Assembly (NCBI GenBank): GCA_963751355.1 | Contig: CAVVVS010000041.1 | Location: 76,506 to 140,505, forward strand | Reading direction: 5' to 3' | Origin: CAVVVS01 sp963751355 | GTDB lineage: Bacteria > Bacteroidota > Ignavibacteria > Ignavibacteriales > Ignavibacteriaceae | DNA length: 64,000 nucleotides | In this document: piece after piece, positions 28,351-37,229 of the stretch | How the letters are laid out: every line of letters starts with the position of its first letter | Position numbering within the stretch: the stretch's first letter is position 1 | Program-made: the position numbers and the translations under genes | The notes under the pieces: generated by a model | Database searches by the model: none | Seen by the model: the letters and a program-made list of their open reading frames with translations, nothing else | What the model was told of the DNA's origin: nothing

Positions 28351-29826
28351 TTACTTGGATAGAATTAACTTCACAGCTTTTTTCCATCCATTATAGAATT
28401 CATTTACTTTTGATATAGACATCTCCGGTACAAAGTACTCTTTAGTTGCACGGATATCTTCGACTTCACTAAATTCATTCCAGCGATTTAACGCAAACCC
28501 GTTCATTAATAACGCACCAAGCGCAGATGCTTCTTCAATCTCACTTCGATTTATTTTCGTTTGTAATACATCTGCTTGAAATTGCATAAGAAAATTGTTT
28601 CTTGTTGGACCACCGTCAGCACGAAGTTCGTTAAGCTTCGTTCCCGAATCATTAATCAATATGATCAAATCTTTTACTTGATAAGCAATCGATTCAAGCG
28701 CAGCCCTAACTATATGGGCTTTCTTAGTTCCTCGATTCATTCCGCAAATCAGAGCTCTTGCATTGTTATCCCACCAAGGGGCACCTAATCCCGTAAAAGC
28801 GGGCACTAAATAAACACCCTCAGTATCTTCAATAGAATTAGCAAGTGCTTCTGTTTCTTCTGAAGAGTTAATAAGTTGAAGTTCATCCTGCAGCCATTTG
28901 ATTGTAGCACCGGTATAATGGATATTTCCTTCAAATACGTAAATAACTTTATTTTTTGCGGCAAAACCAATAGAAGTAACAAGTCCTTTGGGAGCAATGT
29001 ACGGTTCTTCTCCGATGTTCACCATTATCGAAGAACCGGTTCCGTATGTTGCTTTACCCATTCCCGGTGAAAAACACATTTGTCCGGCTAAAGCACCATG
29101 AGAATCACCTATTACTCCGGCAATCGGAACCTCGGAAATTAGTCCATTTAAATTAGTAGTACCGAATTGTCCGTCGCAAGGTAATACTTCAGGCATCATT
29201 ACTTTAGGTATACTGAAAAGTTTCAATAATTCATGATCCCAGTTCAAGGAATTGATATTGAATAAGAGAGTTCTCGATGCGTTTGTATAATCGGTTAAGT
29301 GCAATTTTGAAGTAAAATTCCAAATAAGCCAGCTATCAATAGTTCCGCATAAAAGATGTCCTTCATTTGCTGATTGAGCCGCACCTTCTACATTTTCAAG
29401 AATCCATTTTACGCCGCTAGCCGAAAAATACGGATTAATGTTTAATCCCGTTTTTTCTAAAATAATTTTCTCATAACCACGCGAGATGAGCTCATCGCAA
29501 ATTTCTGCCCCGCGATTACACTGCCAAACAATAGCATTATAAACCGGTTTTCCGGTTCTTTTATCCCAAACAACTACTGTTTCTCGCTGATTAGTTATAG
29601 CAATCGATGAAATATTGGAAGGAATAAATTCATTTTCTTCTAATAATAATTGAACTGCTTTATAAGTATTATTAAGTATTTCCTCCGGATCATGTTCAAC
29701 CCATCCAGGTTTAGGATAAAATTGAGTATGCTCAACCGACGTACGGGCAATTAAATTAGCATTTGTATCAAACAGTATTGCTTTTGTTGCCGAAGTACTT
29801 TGATCTATAACTAAAATATCTTTCAT
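28351..29826 (-). CDS. FGGY-family carbohydrate kinase
   Basis: A 491-residue FGGY kinase close in style to glycerol kinase: ILVIDQSTSATKAILFD (phosphate 1 loop), PGWVEHDPEEIL, ITNQRETVVVWDKRTGKPV, KATYGTGSSIMVNIG and GLGAPWWDNNARALICGMNR, where the Asp aligns with the catalytic base. The C-terminal domain has ELRADGGPTRNNFLMQFQAD. The operon (importer, isomerase, split transketolase) argues that the physiological substrate is a ketose rather than glycerol, for instance an apulose-like sugar. It starts 135 bases after the transketolase gene and 30 bases before the binding-protein gene; a CCGG palindrome lies directly upstream. Confidence 0.85.
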   Translation of the reverse strand: MKDILVIDQSTSATKAILFDTNANLIARTSVEHTQFYPKPGWVEHDPEEILNNTYKAVQLLLEENEFIPSNISSIAITNQRETVVVWDKRTGKPVYNAIVWQCNRGAEICDELISRGYEKIILEKTGLNINPYFSASGVKWILENVEGAAQSANEGHLLCGTIDSWLIWNFTSKLHLTDYTNASRTLLFNINSLNWDHELLKLFSIPKVMMPEVLPCDGQFGTTNLNGLISEVPIAGVIGDSHGALAGQMCFSPGMGKATYGTGSSIMVNIGEEPYIAPKGLVTSIGFAAKNKVIYVFEGNIHYTGATIKWLQDELQLINSSEETEALANSIEDTEGVYLVPAFTGLGAPWWDNNARALICGMNRGTKKAHIVRAALESIAYQVKDLIILINDSGTKLNELRADGGPTRNNFLMQFQADVLQTKINRSEIEEASALGALLMNGFALNRWNEFSEVEDIRATKEYFVPEMSISKVNEFYNGWKKAVKLILSK

Positions 29827-29831
29827 TCACA

Positions 29832-29845
29832 TAAAACCGGTTTTA
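29832..29845. promoter_or_regulatory. Perfect 14-bp palindrome TAAAACCGGTTTTA before the kinase gene
   Basis: The palindrome begins six bases upstream of the kinase ATG, in the 135-base gap after the transketolase gene. Its CG-centred form resembles LacI-family operators. It overlaps the expected ribosome-binding region, so a bound repressor or a small RNA hairpin could affect kinase expression. Confidence 0.35.
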
Positions 29846-29961
29846 ATGAATTTAATTTTAAAAATTATTTTCTGTCAATCTAATCCAATTTTAATTTTGC
29901 TATCCGATGAATTTAAATACTTGAAAAAACTTATCAATATATGTTTAGCTAAGATTTCTGA

Positions 29962-30927
29962 TTAATTATTTTTTACAAACTTCAAAGCCGCTTTATAAAT
30001 TCCATCACTATCTAAACCATAGTACTTAAATAATTCCGCAGATGATCCATGGGGGGTAGTTTCATCAGGTATACCAAGAATACGCACAGGGACAGGATGA
30101 TTCGTTGCAACAATCTCAGCAACAGTTCCTCCTAGTCCTCCGAAAATGCTGTGTTCTTCAACAGTAATTATTTTTCCTGTTTCACGAGCGGCTTTTATTA
30201 CAACATCCCTATCAAAAGGTTTTAGAGTATGCATATCAATAACGCGAGCTTTAATACCATTCTCAAGTAATTTTTTACCAGCCATTAAACAATGATATAC
30301 AGTTTCTCCTGTTCCAATTATTGTAAGATCGCTGCCGTCAAGAAGAATATTAGCCTTTCCTATTTTAAAGGGTACATTGTTTTTTTCATAAACATTAGGG
30401 ACTGCATTTCTTCCAAGCCGGATATATACCGGATGAGGATAGTTAATTAACTCATGGACTAGTTTTTCAGTTTGATAAATATCACAAGGCAAAATAATTT
30501 GCATTTGGGGAAATGTTCTTAGCGCAGCAATATCATGCAGACTGTGATGAGAATATCCAAGTGCTCCATAACTTACTCCGCCGCTTACACCTAAAATCTT
30601 TACCGGATTTTGTGAATAAGCAACATCTATCTTAATTTGCTCCAAACTCCGGGCAACATAGAAACAGGCCGGTCCGCATACAAATGTTTCTTTACCTGTC
30701 GAAGCTAATCCTGCTCCTACTCCAATTGCATTCTGTTCTGCAATCCCCAATTCTACAAATTGCGCGGGCAATTCATTGGCAAAATCACCTAATGTTACGG
30801 AACCACGAGCATCGGTTGTAACAGCTAAAATATCTTTATTTTTTTTTGCCAGTTCCAGCAATGTGCTGGTAAATACTTTCCTGCAAGGAATAGTATTTGT
30901 GTTTTCTAAATTCATTTTATTCTTCAT
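29962..30927 (-). CDS. Split transketolase, C-terminal subunit
   Basis: A 321-residue protein with the pyrimidine-binding and C-terminal domains of transketolase: LAVTTDARGSVTLGDFAN, FVELGIAEQNAIGVGAGLAS (with the Glu that activates thiamine diphosphate), GALGYSHHSLHDIAALRTFP, YIRLGRNAVP and ITVEEHSIFGGLGGTVAEI. It pairs with the N-terminal subunit gene, which it overlaps by 11 bases. Together they transfer a two-carbon ketol unit. Dedicated two-subunit transketolases encoded with a sugar kinase and importer usually serve one substrate; the D-apulose-4-phosphate transketolase (AptA/AptB) is the closest known example of this arrangement. Confidence 0.88.
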   Translation of the reverse strand: MKNKMNLENTNTIPCRKVFTSTLLELAKKNKDILAVTTDARGSVTLGDFANELPAQFVELGIAEQNAIGVGAGLASTGKETFVCGPACFYVARSLEQIKIDVAYSQNPVKILGVSGGVSYGALGYSHHSLHDIAALRTFPQMQIILPCDIYQTEKLVHELINYPHPVYIRLGRNAVPNVYEKNNVPFKIGKANILLDGSDLTIIGTGETVYHCLMAGKKLLENGIKARVIDMHTLKPFDRDVVIKAARETGKIITVEEHSIFGGLGGTVAEIVATNHPVPVRILGIPDETTPHGSSAELFKYYGLDSDGIYKAALKFVKNN

Positions 30928-31780
30928 TTAATATTCTTATTCTATCATTAATTTCTGAAATAGCATTTGTGAATTGCCCTTCTGTAGGCACTTTGTGGTG
31001 CCATTGAGGCATATTTTCCATAAATGAGATGCCAAATCCTTTAGTTGTATGCGCAATAATAAGTTTAGGTTTGGAATTTTTATAATCTAATGATTCAAAT
31101 ACACTTACAATTTCTTCCATATCATTTCCATTAATATTAAAAACTTCCCAGCCGAAGTTTTCCCACCGTTTACTCATCGGTTCCAATGGCATTACATCTT
31201 CAGTCTTCCCGCTTATTTGGAGTTCGTTTCTATCGATTATAGCCACCAAATTATCAAGCTTATAATTATTTGCTGCCATGGCTGCTTCATATATTGAGCC
31301 TTCACCTTGTTCTCCATCACCCATCAAAACAAAAGTTCGATAAGATTTTTTATCCATTTTAGCAGCAATTGCCAGACCAACCCCGAAAGATAGTCCATGA
31401 CCTAAGGCGCCGCTGTTAAGTTCAACCCCGGGTATTTTATTAACCGGATGCCCGGCAAGTATGGTATCAAATTTGCCATAAGTATCTAACGTTTCATCAT
31501 CTATGAAACCAGCTGCTGCTAGTACTGAATATAAGGCTTCCACGCTATGACCTTTACTTAGAATAAAACGATCGCGGTCTTCTTTTTTCGGATTTTTTGG
31601 ATCAATATTCATAACGTGGAAATATAAAGCGGTTTCAATCTTTATAGAAGAAAGAGATCCTCCGGTATGCCCGCCTTTTGCTGAATAAATGATTTCTAAC
31701 ACTCTTTTTCTTATTTTTTCTGCTTGTAATTGCAATCCCCTAATATCTTCTGTTTTCTTCGTTAAAATATCACTTAACAT
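30917..31780 (-). CDS. Split transketolase, N-terminal subunit
   Basis: A 287-residue protein covering only the thiamine-diphosphate domain. Visible are SAKGGHTGGSLSSIKIETAL, DRFILSKGHSVEALYSVLA, GALGHGLSFGVGLA and the TPP motif GDGEQGEGSIYEAAMAANNY running to DRNELQ. A full bacterial transketolase is about 650 residues; here it is split into two adjacent genes with an 11-base overlap. It is the first gene of the apparent catabolic operon, with a 1-kb spacer upstream that probably holds the promoter. Confidence 0.88.
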   Translation of the reverse strand: MLSDILTKKTEDIRGLQLQAEKIRKRVLEIIYSAKGGHTGGSLSSIKIETALYFHVMNIDPKNPKKEDRDRFILSKGHSVEALYSVLAAAGFIDDETLDTYGKFDTILAGHPVNKIPGVELNSGALGHGLSFGVGLAIAAKMDKKSYRTFVLMGDGEQGEGSIYEAAMAANNYKLDNLVAIIDRNELQISGKTEDVMPLEPMSKRWENFGWEVFNINGNDMEEIVSVFESLDYKNSKPKLIIAHTTKGFGISFMENMPQWHHKVPTEGQFTNAISEINDRIRILNEE

Positions 31781-32838
31781 TTCGCCACCATTTTTGTTTA
31801 GTTTCGTTTATTAAAATATAAAAAATATTCATAAAATCAAATGACTATTACAAAAGATTTTCGTAACTAAACGTAGTCCATTTTACCATTACCGTAGCCT
31901 AAAGTCATTATAAGTTCAATGGGTAAAAACATTTTTCGATTAACAATAAAAAAATCTAATTATTTTCCGTTTTTCATATTTTTAGTCAAGGCTTAATTGA
32001 TTTCACCTTAACTTACCGAAGATTTGGTTTTGGACGAAAAATTCAAGGACTTTTTAGTCTTGATGATTCGCAGTAAATTATCGCATATTTTTCTTCTGAA
32101 AGTATTTTTACCACTATATCAAAAGTTCTAATTCCAATAATTTCTATAGAATACTAAGGAAAATTTAACACCGGGAAGGATAGAAGAGAGTTAATCCCCT
32201 CCGGGTTTTACACAGTAGATTCGTAACTAGTTATTAATTCAGATATTAGATCACACAAGACTAAGTTATTTTCACCGGTAATGATCAAACTTTAATTGTT
32301 AATAAATTTTAAACGAATTGATACTCATTTTATTATCTTATCTACAGCTAAAAGTTTTGAGTCTGAACTACATTTTTTCTAAAAGCAAAACATTATTTAT
32401 TAAACTCTTCTTTCGCTTATTGTCTTTTTCTATTTGACAAATTAATGTGTAATTGATAACCGTCCACACACAAAAAGGCATTAATTATCATATAAAATCA
32501 GCAAATATATCGAATTGTTGATAGTAAATAATCGAAACAAATTTTTATTATAAAAGAAGTGTTTTTTTATGATTTACAATCTAATAAGAATTTTATTAAT
32601 CGATGACATTACCCTGTGGTTAAGCTTTGAATCCAATTCCGCATAGTACTAAAGTGAATTATGCCACCCTTCTCGTATTGCGGAAGCGTCTGAGAAAACG
32701 GATTAAATATCTTATATTATAAAACAATTGGAAAAATGATCGGTCTTTAGCTGCAAAACCTAATCAGCATTATAAATTTAACACGTTTCTAGCGATTAGA
32801 ATATACCGAAATGAAATTTAATACTTATCGACCTTTTC
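31781..32838. other. One-kilobase AT-rich non-coding region
   Basis: No convincing gene on either strand. It should contain the DeoR gene terminator and the promoter of the transketolase-led operon. ATTTTCGTAA at 31857-31866 recurs at 34299-34308, upstream of the ribB/DeoR pair. A partly paired GC-rich segment at about 32170-32212 (ACCGGGAAGGAT against ATCCCCTCCGGGT) may be a weak hairpin. Confidence 0.5.
31857..31866. promoter_or_regulatory. Candidate DeoR operator (shared 10-mer ATTTTCGTAA)
   Basis: This 10-mer lies about 80 bases upstream of the transketolase start and is repeated before the ribB-like gene. DeoR-type regulators often bind TTTCG-containing repeats, and a related GTTTCGTTTA is at 31801. 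The match is short, so the call is tentative. Confidence 0.3.
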
Positions 32839-33603
32839 CTATTCGGCAATAATTAATTGTATATCGTTTTTTTGCAACATTTCTATATCTTCGGGTTTTA
32901 TTTTGGAATCAGTGATCAAGTGGTTTATTAATGAGAGAGCACCCAAACTTGCAAACGAATTTTTACCTATTTTAGAAGAATCAGCTACAAGATATATTTC
33001 ATCCGCTGAATCAATCATAGCTCTTTTAACAACCATATCACTTATTCCAGGGTATGTAAGACCGGATTTCAATGTAATTCCGGCAGTTGCTAAAAAAAGT
33101 TTATCAACATGTAAATTGTTAAAAAAATCAGCGGCTTTTTCACCTGTTAATGATAGGGTTGGTGCTTTAAATTCTCCCCCGGTTACGTTTATGTTTATTT
33201 CAGGTTGTACACCTAATATCAAGGCGATGTTAAGAGCATTTGTTATTACAGTGAGATTATTATATCCACCTACTAATTTGGCTATTTCGGTAGTTGTAGA
33301 ACCTGAATCAAGAATAATTGTATCTCCGTCTTGTATAAATTCGATAGCTTTCTGTGCAATTGCAATTTTTTCCGTAAGATTTTCACGATGTTGTAATTTG
33401 AAATTTCTAACGTTAAGATTTACATTCGCCAAATAGGCGCCACCGTGTTCACGAATAATAGACCCTTCTTGTTCAAGACGTTCTAAATCATGGCGTATTG
33501 TTACTTCGGTAACTTTAAATATACGGCTTAAGTCAACGACCTTTGCGTGACCATCTTCTCGAATTAATTCAAGAATTTTTTCTCTTCGTTGGGTTGATAG
33601 CAT
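32839..33603 (-). CDS. DeoR-family transcriptional regulator
   Basis: A 254-residue regulator with the N-terminal winged helix-turn-helix (STQRREKILELIREDGHAKV then SRIFKVTEVTIRHDLERLEQ) and the DeoR sugar-phosphate sensor domain (DGDTIILDSGSTTTEIAKL, VITNALNIALILG, DKLFLATAGITLKSGLTYPG, LVADSSKIGKNSF). Such proteins usually repress sugar operons and respond to a phosphorylated sugar intermediate. Its 5' end overlaps the ribB-like gene by 40 bases. With the catabolic operon starting 1 kb downstream on the same strand, it is the likely local regulator, sensing a product of the FGGY kinase. Confidence 0.92.
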   Translation of the reverse strand: MLSTQRREKILELIREDGHAKVVDLSRIFKVTEVTIRHDLERLEQEGSIIREHGGAYLANVNLNVRNFKLQHRENLTEKIAIAQKAIEFIQDGDTIILDSGSTTTEIAKLVGGYNNLTVITNALNIALILGVQPEININVTGGEFKAPTLSLTGEKAADFFNNLHVDKLFLATAGITLKSGLTYPGISDMVVKRAMIDSADEIYLVADSSKIGKNSFASLGALSLINHLITDSKIKPEDIEMLQKNDIQLIIAE

Positions 33604-34229
33604 TTTTTTTCCGATTCTTTTTCTTGCCTATATTGGACAATTTGGTTGATAGAAATGATTTTAATTAAATGTTGTTGAGAAATTCCATAAAGTTCATTTA
33701 AGCGAGCCATAGAGCCATCTTCATTCATCACTTCCACTAAAACACCCGCAGGATATAAACCGGCTAAACGGGCTAGGTCAACTGCAGCTTCTGTGTGACC
33801 TCTTCTTCCAAGTACTCCTAAAGGATGACTTATTAACGGGAAAATATGTCCAGGACGTCCTAAGTCTTCAGGACGGGTACTTTGACTAACTAATGCTTTT
33901 ATTGTTTTGGCCCGGTCAAATACTGAGATACCTGTTGTGCAGCCATTGCCAATCAAATCCACCGAAACGGTAAAGTTTGTACTCATTGCCGATGTATTAT
34001 TTTTTACCATCTTTTCGAGAGATAGCTCATTGCATCGCTCTTCGGTCAAAGCAACACATATTAGGCCTCTGCCGTATTTTGCCATAAAATTTATAATCTC
34101 AGGCTTCACAAAATCTGCAGCAACAATAAAATCTCCTTCATTTTCACGATCTTTATCATCATAAATCAAAACTATTTTGCCTTTACCAATATCATCTAAA
34201 GCTTCTTCCATTTGATTTAATTGTAACAA
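33564..34229 (-). CDS. ribB: RibB-type 3,4-dihydroxy-2-butanone-4-phosphate synthase
   Basis: The protein has the RibB set: VLIYDDKDRENEGDFIVAAD (acidic metal/substrate site), GRGLICVALTEERC, STNFTVSVDLIG, GHIFPLISHPLGVLGRRGHT and EAAVDLARLAGLYPAGVLVE. It converts ribulose 5-phosphate to the C4 precursor of riboflavin plus formate. No GTP cyclohydrolase II domain is fused. I prefer the TTG at 34229, which has AAAGGA a few bases upstream, or the ATG at 34211, over an ATG at 34292 that adds residues unlike the family. The C-terminal tail (KESEKKCYQPNEEKKFLN) is low-complexity and overlaps the DeoR gene. Its pairing with a sugar regulator rather than riboflavin genes is unusual. Confidence 0.88.
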   Translation of the reverse strand: MLQLNQMEEALDDIGKGKIVLIYDDKDRENEGDFIVAADFVKPEIINFMAKYGRGLICVALTEERCNELSLEKMVKNNTSAMSTNFTVSVDLIGNGCTTGISVFDRAKTIKALVSQSTRPEDLGRPGHIFPLISHPLGVLGRRGHTEAAVDLARLAGLYPAGVLVEVMNEDGSMARLNELYGISQQHLIKIISINQIVQYRQEKESEKKCYQPNEEKKFLN

Positions 34230-34292
34230 TAAATTTCCTTTTAATTCATTTTTTAACGAAACTAATATAATTGCAAACTTTTTTATTATCAA

Positions 34293-34790
34293 ATAAAAAT
34301 TTTCGTAATATTTATTATGCTTATTACTGTAAAAACAAGGAGTGAAAATAACATATTAAATTTTTTACCTTAGGTAACTAAAATGTAATTAAAGTAAATT
34401 ATAATAAGCAGCTCGCAAATATTGATAATCTCCAAAAAAAATCTTGTGAAAAGTTCAATAATTTAGAATTAGTTAAATTCCTTTTTTTAATTAGATATCA
34501 TTAGCGGAATTGATCTAACTCTAAATGTCACACTGATTGATTATATTTTTGAGATTTCTTGAAATAAAAATTGCTAGAATATATTTAGAATCATTCATTT
34601 TCATTTTAATTTTTTTAAGATCTCTCCCTACCAATAGTACCAAATTTCAGTCGATCCTTTATTAAATATTTCAAATCCGACAAAAGTAGTATCCAATTCC
34701 CATATAAAAACCGGATTCTAATTATTTTTTATAATTTTTATTTGATCTATATAGAGCCGGACATAATCATCCGGCCCTAATAGTTCTGCT
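34293..34790. other. AT-rich intergenic region
   Basis: No gene seen. It carries the second copy of ATTTTCGTAA (34299-34308) before the ribB-like gene, and the hairpin at 34756-34775. Confidence 0.5.
34756..34775 (-). terminator. Hairpin after the DUF932 gene
   Basis: GCCGGA and TCCGGC form a perfect 6-bp stem around an 8-base loop, starting 16 bases past the stop of the minus-strand DUF932 gene. The following minus-strand sequence is AT-rich but has no clean U run, so efficiency is uncertain. Confidence 0.5.
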
Positions 34791-35543
34791 TCACAGCTTG
34801 AACAACTTACTCACTTTCATCTGATAAGCAGCTCTCATTCTCTGCTCAACAATATGGCTGACATAGTAGGTTAGTATATTGTAGAGCGCCCACTGGTTAA
34901 CCGGTGATTTCTGCTCTTCTACATATTTTGCAACTGTCTTACCCATTTTAGTTTCTACTTCCGTTTTAATAATGTTAGTAACACTGATACTTTGAAGAAC
35001 TTCTATTCTCTGTTTAATTACCGGTATCTGGTCGTACGTCTGTTCGAGCTGCTCTTTAAGATTTCCGAGATTTATTCCTTTTGTATGCTTTCCGTAGAAC
35101 TTCGAAAGAACATCACCGAATACCATTCCGTTTGAACAGATTCCGCGTATTGCGCCCCAGAACATCCTTATTCCTTCACTTCCGTCATAACTGTTATGAA
35201 GAAACAAGGACAATGCTATATCGCTTCTTCCATCGTTGAGTGTTAAGTCCGGGAATGTTACTTGCAGTCTCATTCTTTTTGAATGAGTATTGTCAAAATG
35301 CCAGCGTGTATCAAGCTCATGAAGCTGCTCTAGAAGCGGAAGTATTACCTCACGGTTGGGAATAAGTTTGTAGCTATCTTGCATTATGGATATCAGTTTA
35401 TTGTCATCCGAGCTTACTATAGCTTTGTACTCTCGAGTTGATTTTATATTATCAACAGAATCCGTAAAGTACACTCTTCTCTCTTCTACGGGAAATAGGA
35501 ACTTACTCAGCCGCTCTTCTATTTCTTGTGTCAAGTTCCGCAA
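34791..35543 (-). CDS. DUF932 (phage/plasmid-like) protein
   Basis: A 250-residue soluble protein. The start is a TTG at 35543 (MRNLTQEIEERLSKF). It shows features of the DUF932 phage/plasmid-like family: an N-terminal part with SDDNKLISIMQDSYKLIPN, a central RWHFDNTHSKRMRLQVTFPD and FLHNSYDGSEGIRMFWGAIR, then ICSNGMVFGD and a helical C-terminus. These genes occur on plasmids, prophages and integrative elements; their molecular role is not established. It lies at the edge of a patch with gene scraps and an intron, supporting a mobile origin. The start region contains CGGAACTTG, which recurs at two other truncated-gene borders nearby. Confidence 0.72.
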   Translation of the reverse strand: MRNLTQEIEERLSKFLFPVEERRVYFTDSVDNIKSTREYKAIVSSDDNKLISIMQDSYKLIPNREVILPLLEQLHELDTRWHFDNTHSKRMRLQVTFPDLTLNDGRSDIALSLFLHNSYDGSEGIRMFWGAIRGICSNGMVFGDVLSKFYGKHTKGINLGNLKEQLEQTYDQIPVIKQRIEVLQSISVTNIIKTEVETKMGKTVAKYVEEQKSPVNQWALYNILTYYVSHIVEQRMRAAYQMKVSKLFKL

Positions 35544-35790
35544 TCCAGATTAGCTCGAGTTTCTCTTATCCACACAGGACTGACTGAGTCCCTGGTACCA
35601 TAAAGCAGATGGGACCCAATCAAAACGTTCCGAGCCACCGGGGGTGTTTTAGATTCTCTCCTCTCCCCGCTTGTGTCAGTGACTGCATCAAAAGTCTTAT
35701 CCGCAGACCTTCAATTGAAACTTATAAATATTTAGTTTACTTTTTATTGAAACTAAGAGGAACATTTGTATTGACAAGTTCCGCATATAA

Positions 35791-36066
35791 ATGCCTCCCA
35801 TTGTCGAAGTTTATGATAAATATAAGGAATTCATTAAAGGACTAACTTTTATTCGTCTGCATGGGCCGGATAGATCCGGTATGGAAAAGCTAAGCGGGAA
35901 ACAATGGGATAAGATATATATTAACCGTGATAAAGAATTGAGGCGGATAGTCGAGGTGATTAAATATTTCCAATCTCGTGATGTTGAGGTATATCAAAAT
36001 GTTAACAATCATTATGAAGGTTCTGTACCACTTACAATAAGCAAAGTTAAAAAAATGATGAAATGA
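35791..36066 (+). pseudogene. DUF72 protein, C-terminal remnant
   Basis: The 91 residues contain FIRLHGPDRSG, then SGKQWDKI and QNVNNHYEGSVPLT, which match the C-terminal third of DUF72 (TIM-barrel) proteins, normally about 240-290 residues. The N-terminal two thirds are absent, and the reading frame opens just after a CAAGTTCCGCAT sequence that recurs at other breakpoints here. I call it a decayed fragment. It is one of few plus-strand items in this part of the window. Confidence 0.6.
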
Positions 36067-36479
36067 TTCCGCCCGCTCCAAGTTTTTTAAAGAATCCGAG
36101 TAAAGTAATTTACAACAATAAGAAAAGTTATAATTTGATTTCCAATTACATAAATCATTTGTCAAACTTAAATTTATGTTGAGTTAATTTATATGATGGT
36201 TTATGTTTGTTCAAATTTTGGAATCGCATGAAGATTACGCAGCTTATTGATAAGAGAACTTGGTTTAAGATTGATTGTTTGAACAGCCATAATTTGCAAA
36301 GCCAGACTTTGTTGATAACTTTCTTATTATTTCCTATGAAGTTGTTATACTCAGTTTGTGTGTAGTTTTTTGGCAAGTTGTGTTCTTTCTCAGCCCTTAG
36401 CTGTGTGACATTTTACTTTTTGTCTGAAAATTTATTCTTGCGTTAAATTTTAGATGTTAATTCATCTATTAACTCAAAG
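36067..36479. other. Non-coding spacer beside the group II intron
   Basis: No recognisable gene on either strand; short open frames here have no family features. It is bounded by the DUF72 remnant on the left and the intron 3' end on the right. Confidence 0.45.
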
Positions 36480-37229
36480 TCGTAGAGTAGGACAAGGGCG
36501 CAACGTTGTACAGACATTGTGAGCCCTGACTGTTTCTCTCCTTTCGGACGAGTGTCCCGCTCAAGCGTGCCATCAACTTGTTTCCCTTGAACCCTCATCA
36601 AACCGTACGTGAGGTTTTCCCTCATACGGCTTTCCTGAATACATATCCCTTTTATGGGGATTGCTTACTCCAAGTTTCCTGATCTTATATGTTTGATAGC
36701 TTTCGCAATACATATTACGTCTTCTCTTCATAAGCTAATATTCAGTTGAGACCCTTCCCTACTTTAGTGTTATCTTGCACTATTATCATCAGTACTACGG
36801 TCTCATCCGCCACCCTGCCTGCTTTCCTTCTTTTCGTTGCCTTATAGAAAGAACCTTCTCGTCAGGCGAGGGCTTCCCAAGTTCCTGTACCTTCTGTCTG
36901 ACCGTGTCATCACTAGCACCCCGGAGATGCCACTAAACACGGCTCTAATCTTCTAGTGTTTAGTGATGCTGACTTCATCCATAAAATAGGGATTCGTCCA
37001 TCTCAATTAGATCTTTACGAGGCTACCTTCGTGTTCATTTACATTACAACCCGGTCTTTTGCGTTGCGCCCTTTAAGGCTACTTTGTCAAGCCGCTTAGA
37101 GTATACCCGTTTCCAATTATACCCCGGCTTCTCGCTACACGGCTTTAGAGTTTTACCGTGATTAGGACTTGGCTGGTTCGCAAATCCAGCTTCACCTAAT
37201 TAGAATAGTCCAAGCTTTGCTTGGCGCTC
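36480..37229 (-). mobile_element. ORF-less group II intron inserted in a stop codon
   Basis: On the minus strand the element begins GAGCGCCAAGC at 37229 and ends near CCTACTCTAC at about 36482. It has a structured, GC-richer sequence unlike its surroundings. Typical group II RNA pieces are visible: AACGCAAAAGACCGGG, GGGGTGCTAGTGATGACACG, GGTACAGGAACTTGGGAAGC and the domain V hairpin at 36599-36635. No reverse transcriptase gene is present; only short frames occur, so it would need a maturase in trans or is inert. The 5' bases GA directly follow the T of the preceding gene, so the stop codon TGA of the T9SS-cargo gene is formed by exon T plus intron GA. The base after the proposed 3' end also reads GA, so splicing would restore TGA. 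The 3' boundary is uncertain by a few bases. Confidence 0.75.
36599..36635 (-). ncRNA. Group II intron domain V
   Basis: On the minus strand AGCCGTATGAGG, GAAA, then CCTCACGTACGGTT form the roughly 34-base domain V hairpin with the AGC catalytic triad, an internal bulge and a GNRA-type loop. This is the active-site element of group II introns and the most diagnostic part of the element. Confidence 0.8.

Noticed and set aside
28351..29826. Glycerol kinase (glpK) as the name for the FGGY kinase
   Set aside because: Sequence resembles GlpK, but no glycerol facilitator or glycerol-3-phosphate dehydrogenase is nearby and the operon is for an imported sugar.
35609..35845. 78-residue plus-strand frame next to the DUF72 remnant
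   Set aside because: No family features, no ribosome binding site, and it runs out of frame across the remnant; regarded as non-coding.
36443..36625. 60-residue minus-strand frame (MRENLTYGLMRVQGKQVDG)
   Set aside because: It lies across the group II intron domain V and downstream region; the translation is a by-product of structured RNA.
36950..37010. ATTTTA in the intron as EBS1
   Set aside because: It would pair with TGAAAT at the 5' exon end, but it lies upstream of the possible EBS2, the reverse of the usual order.
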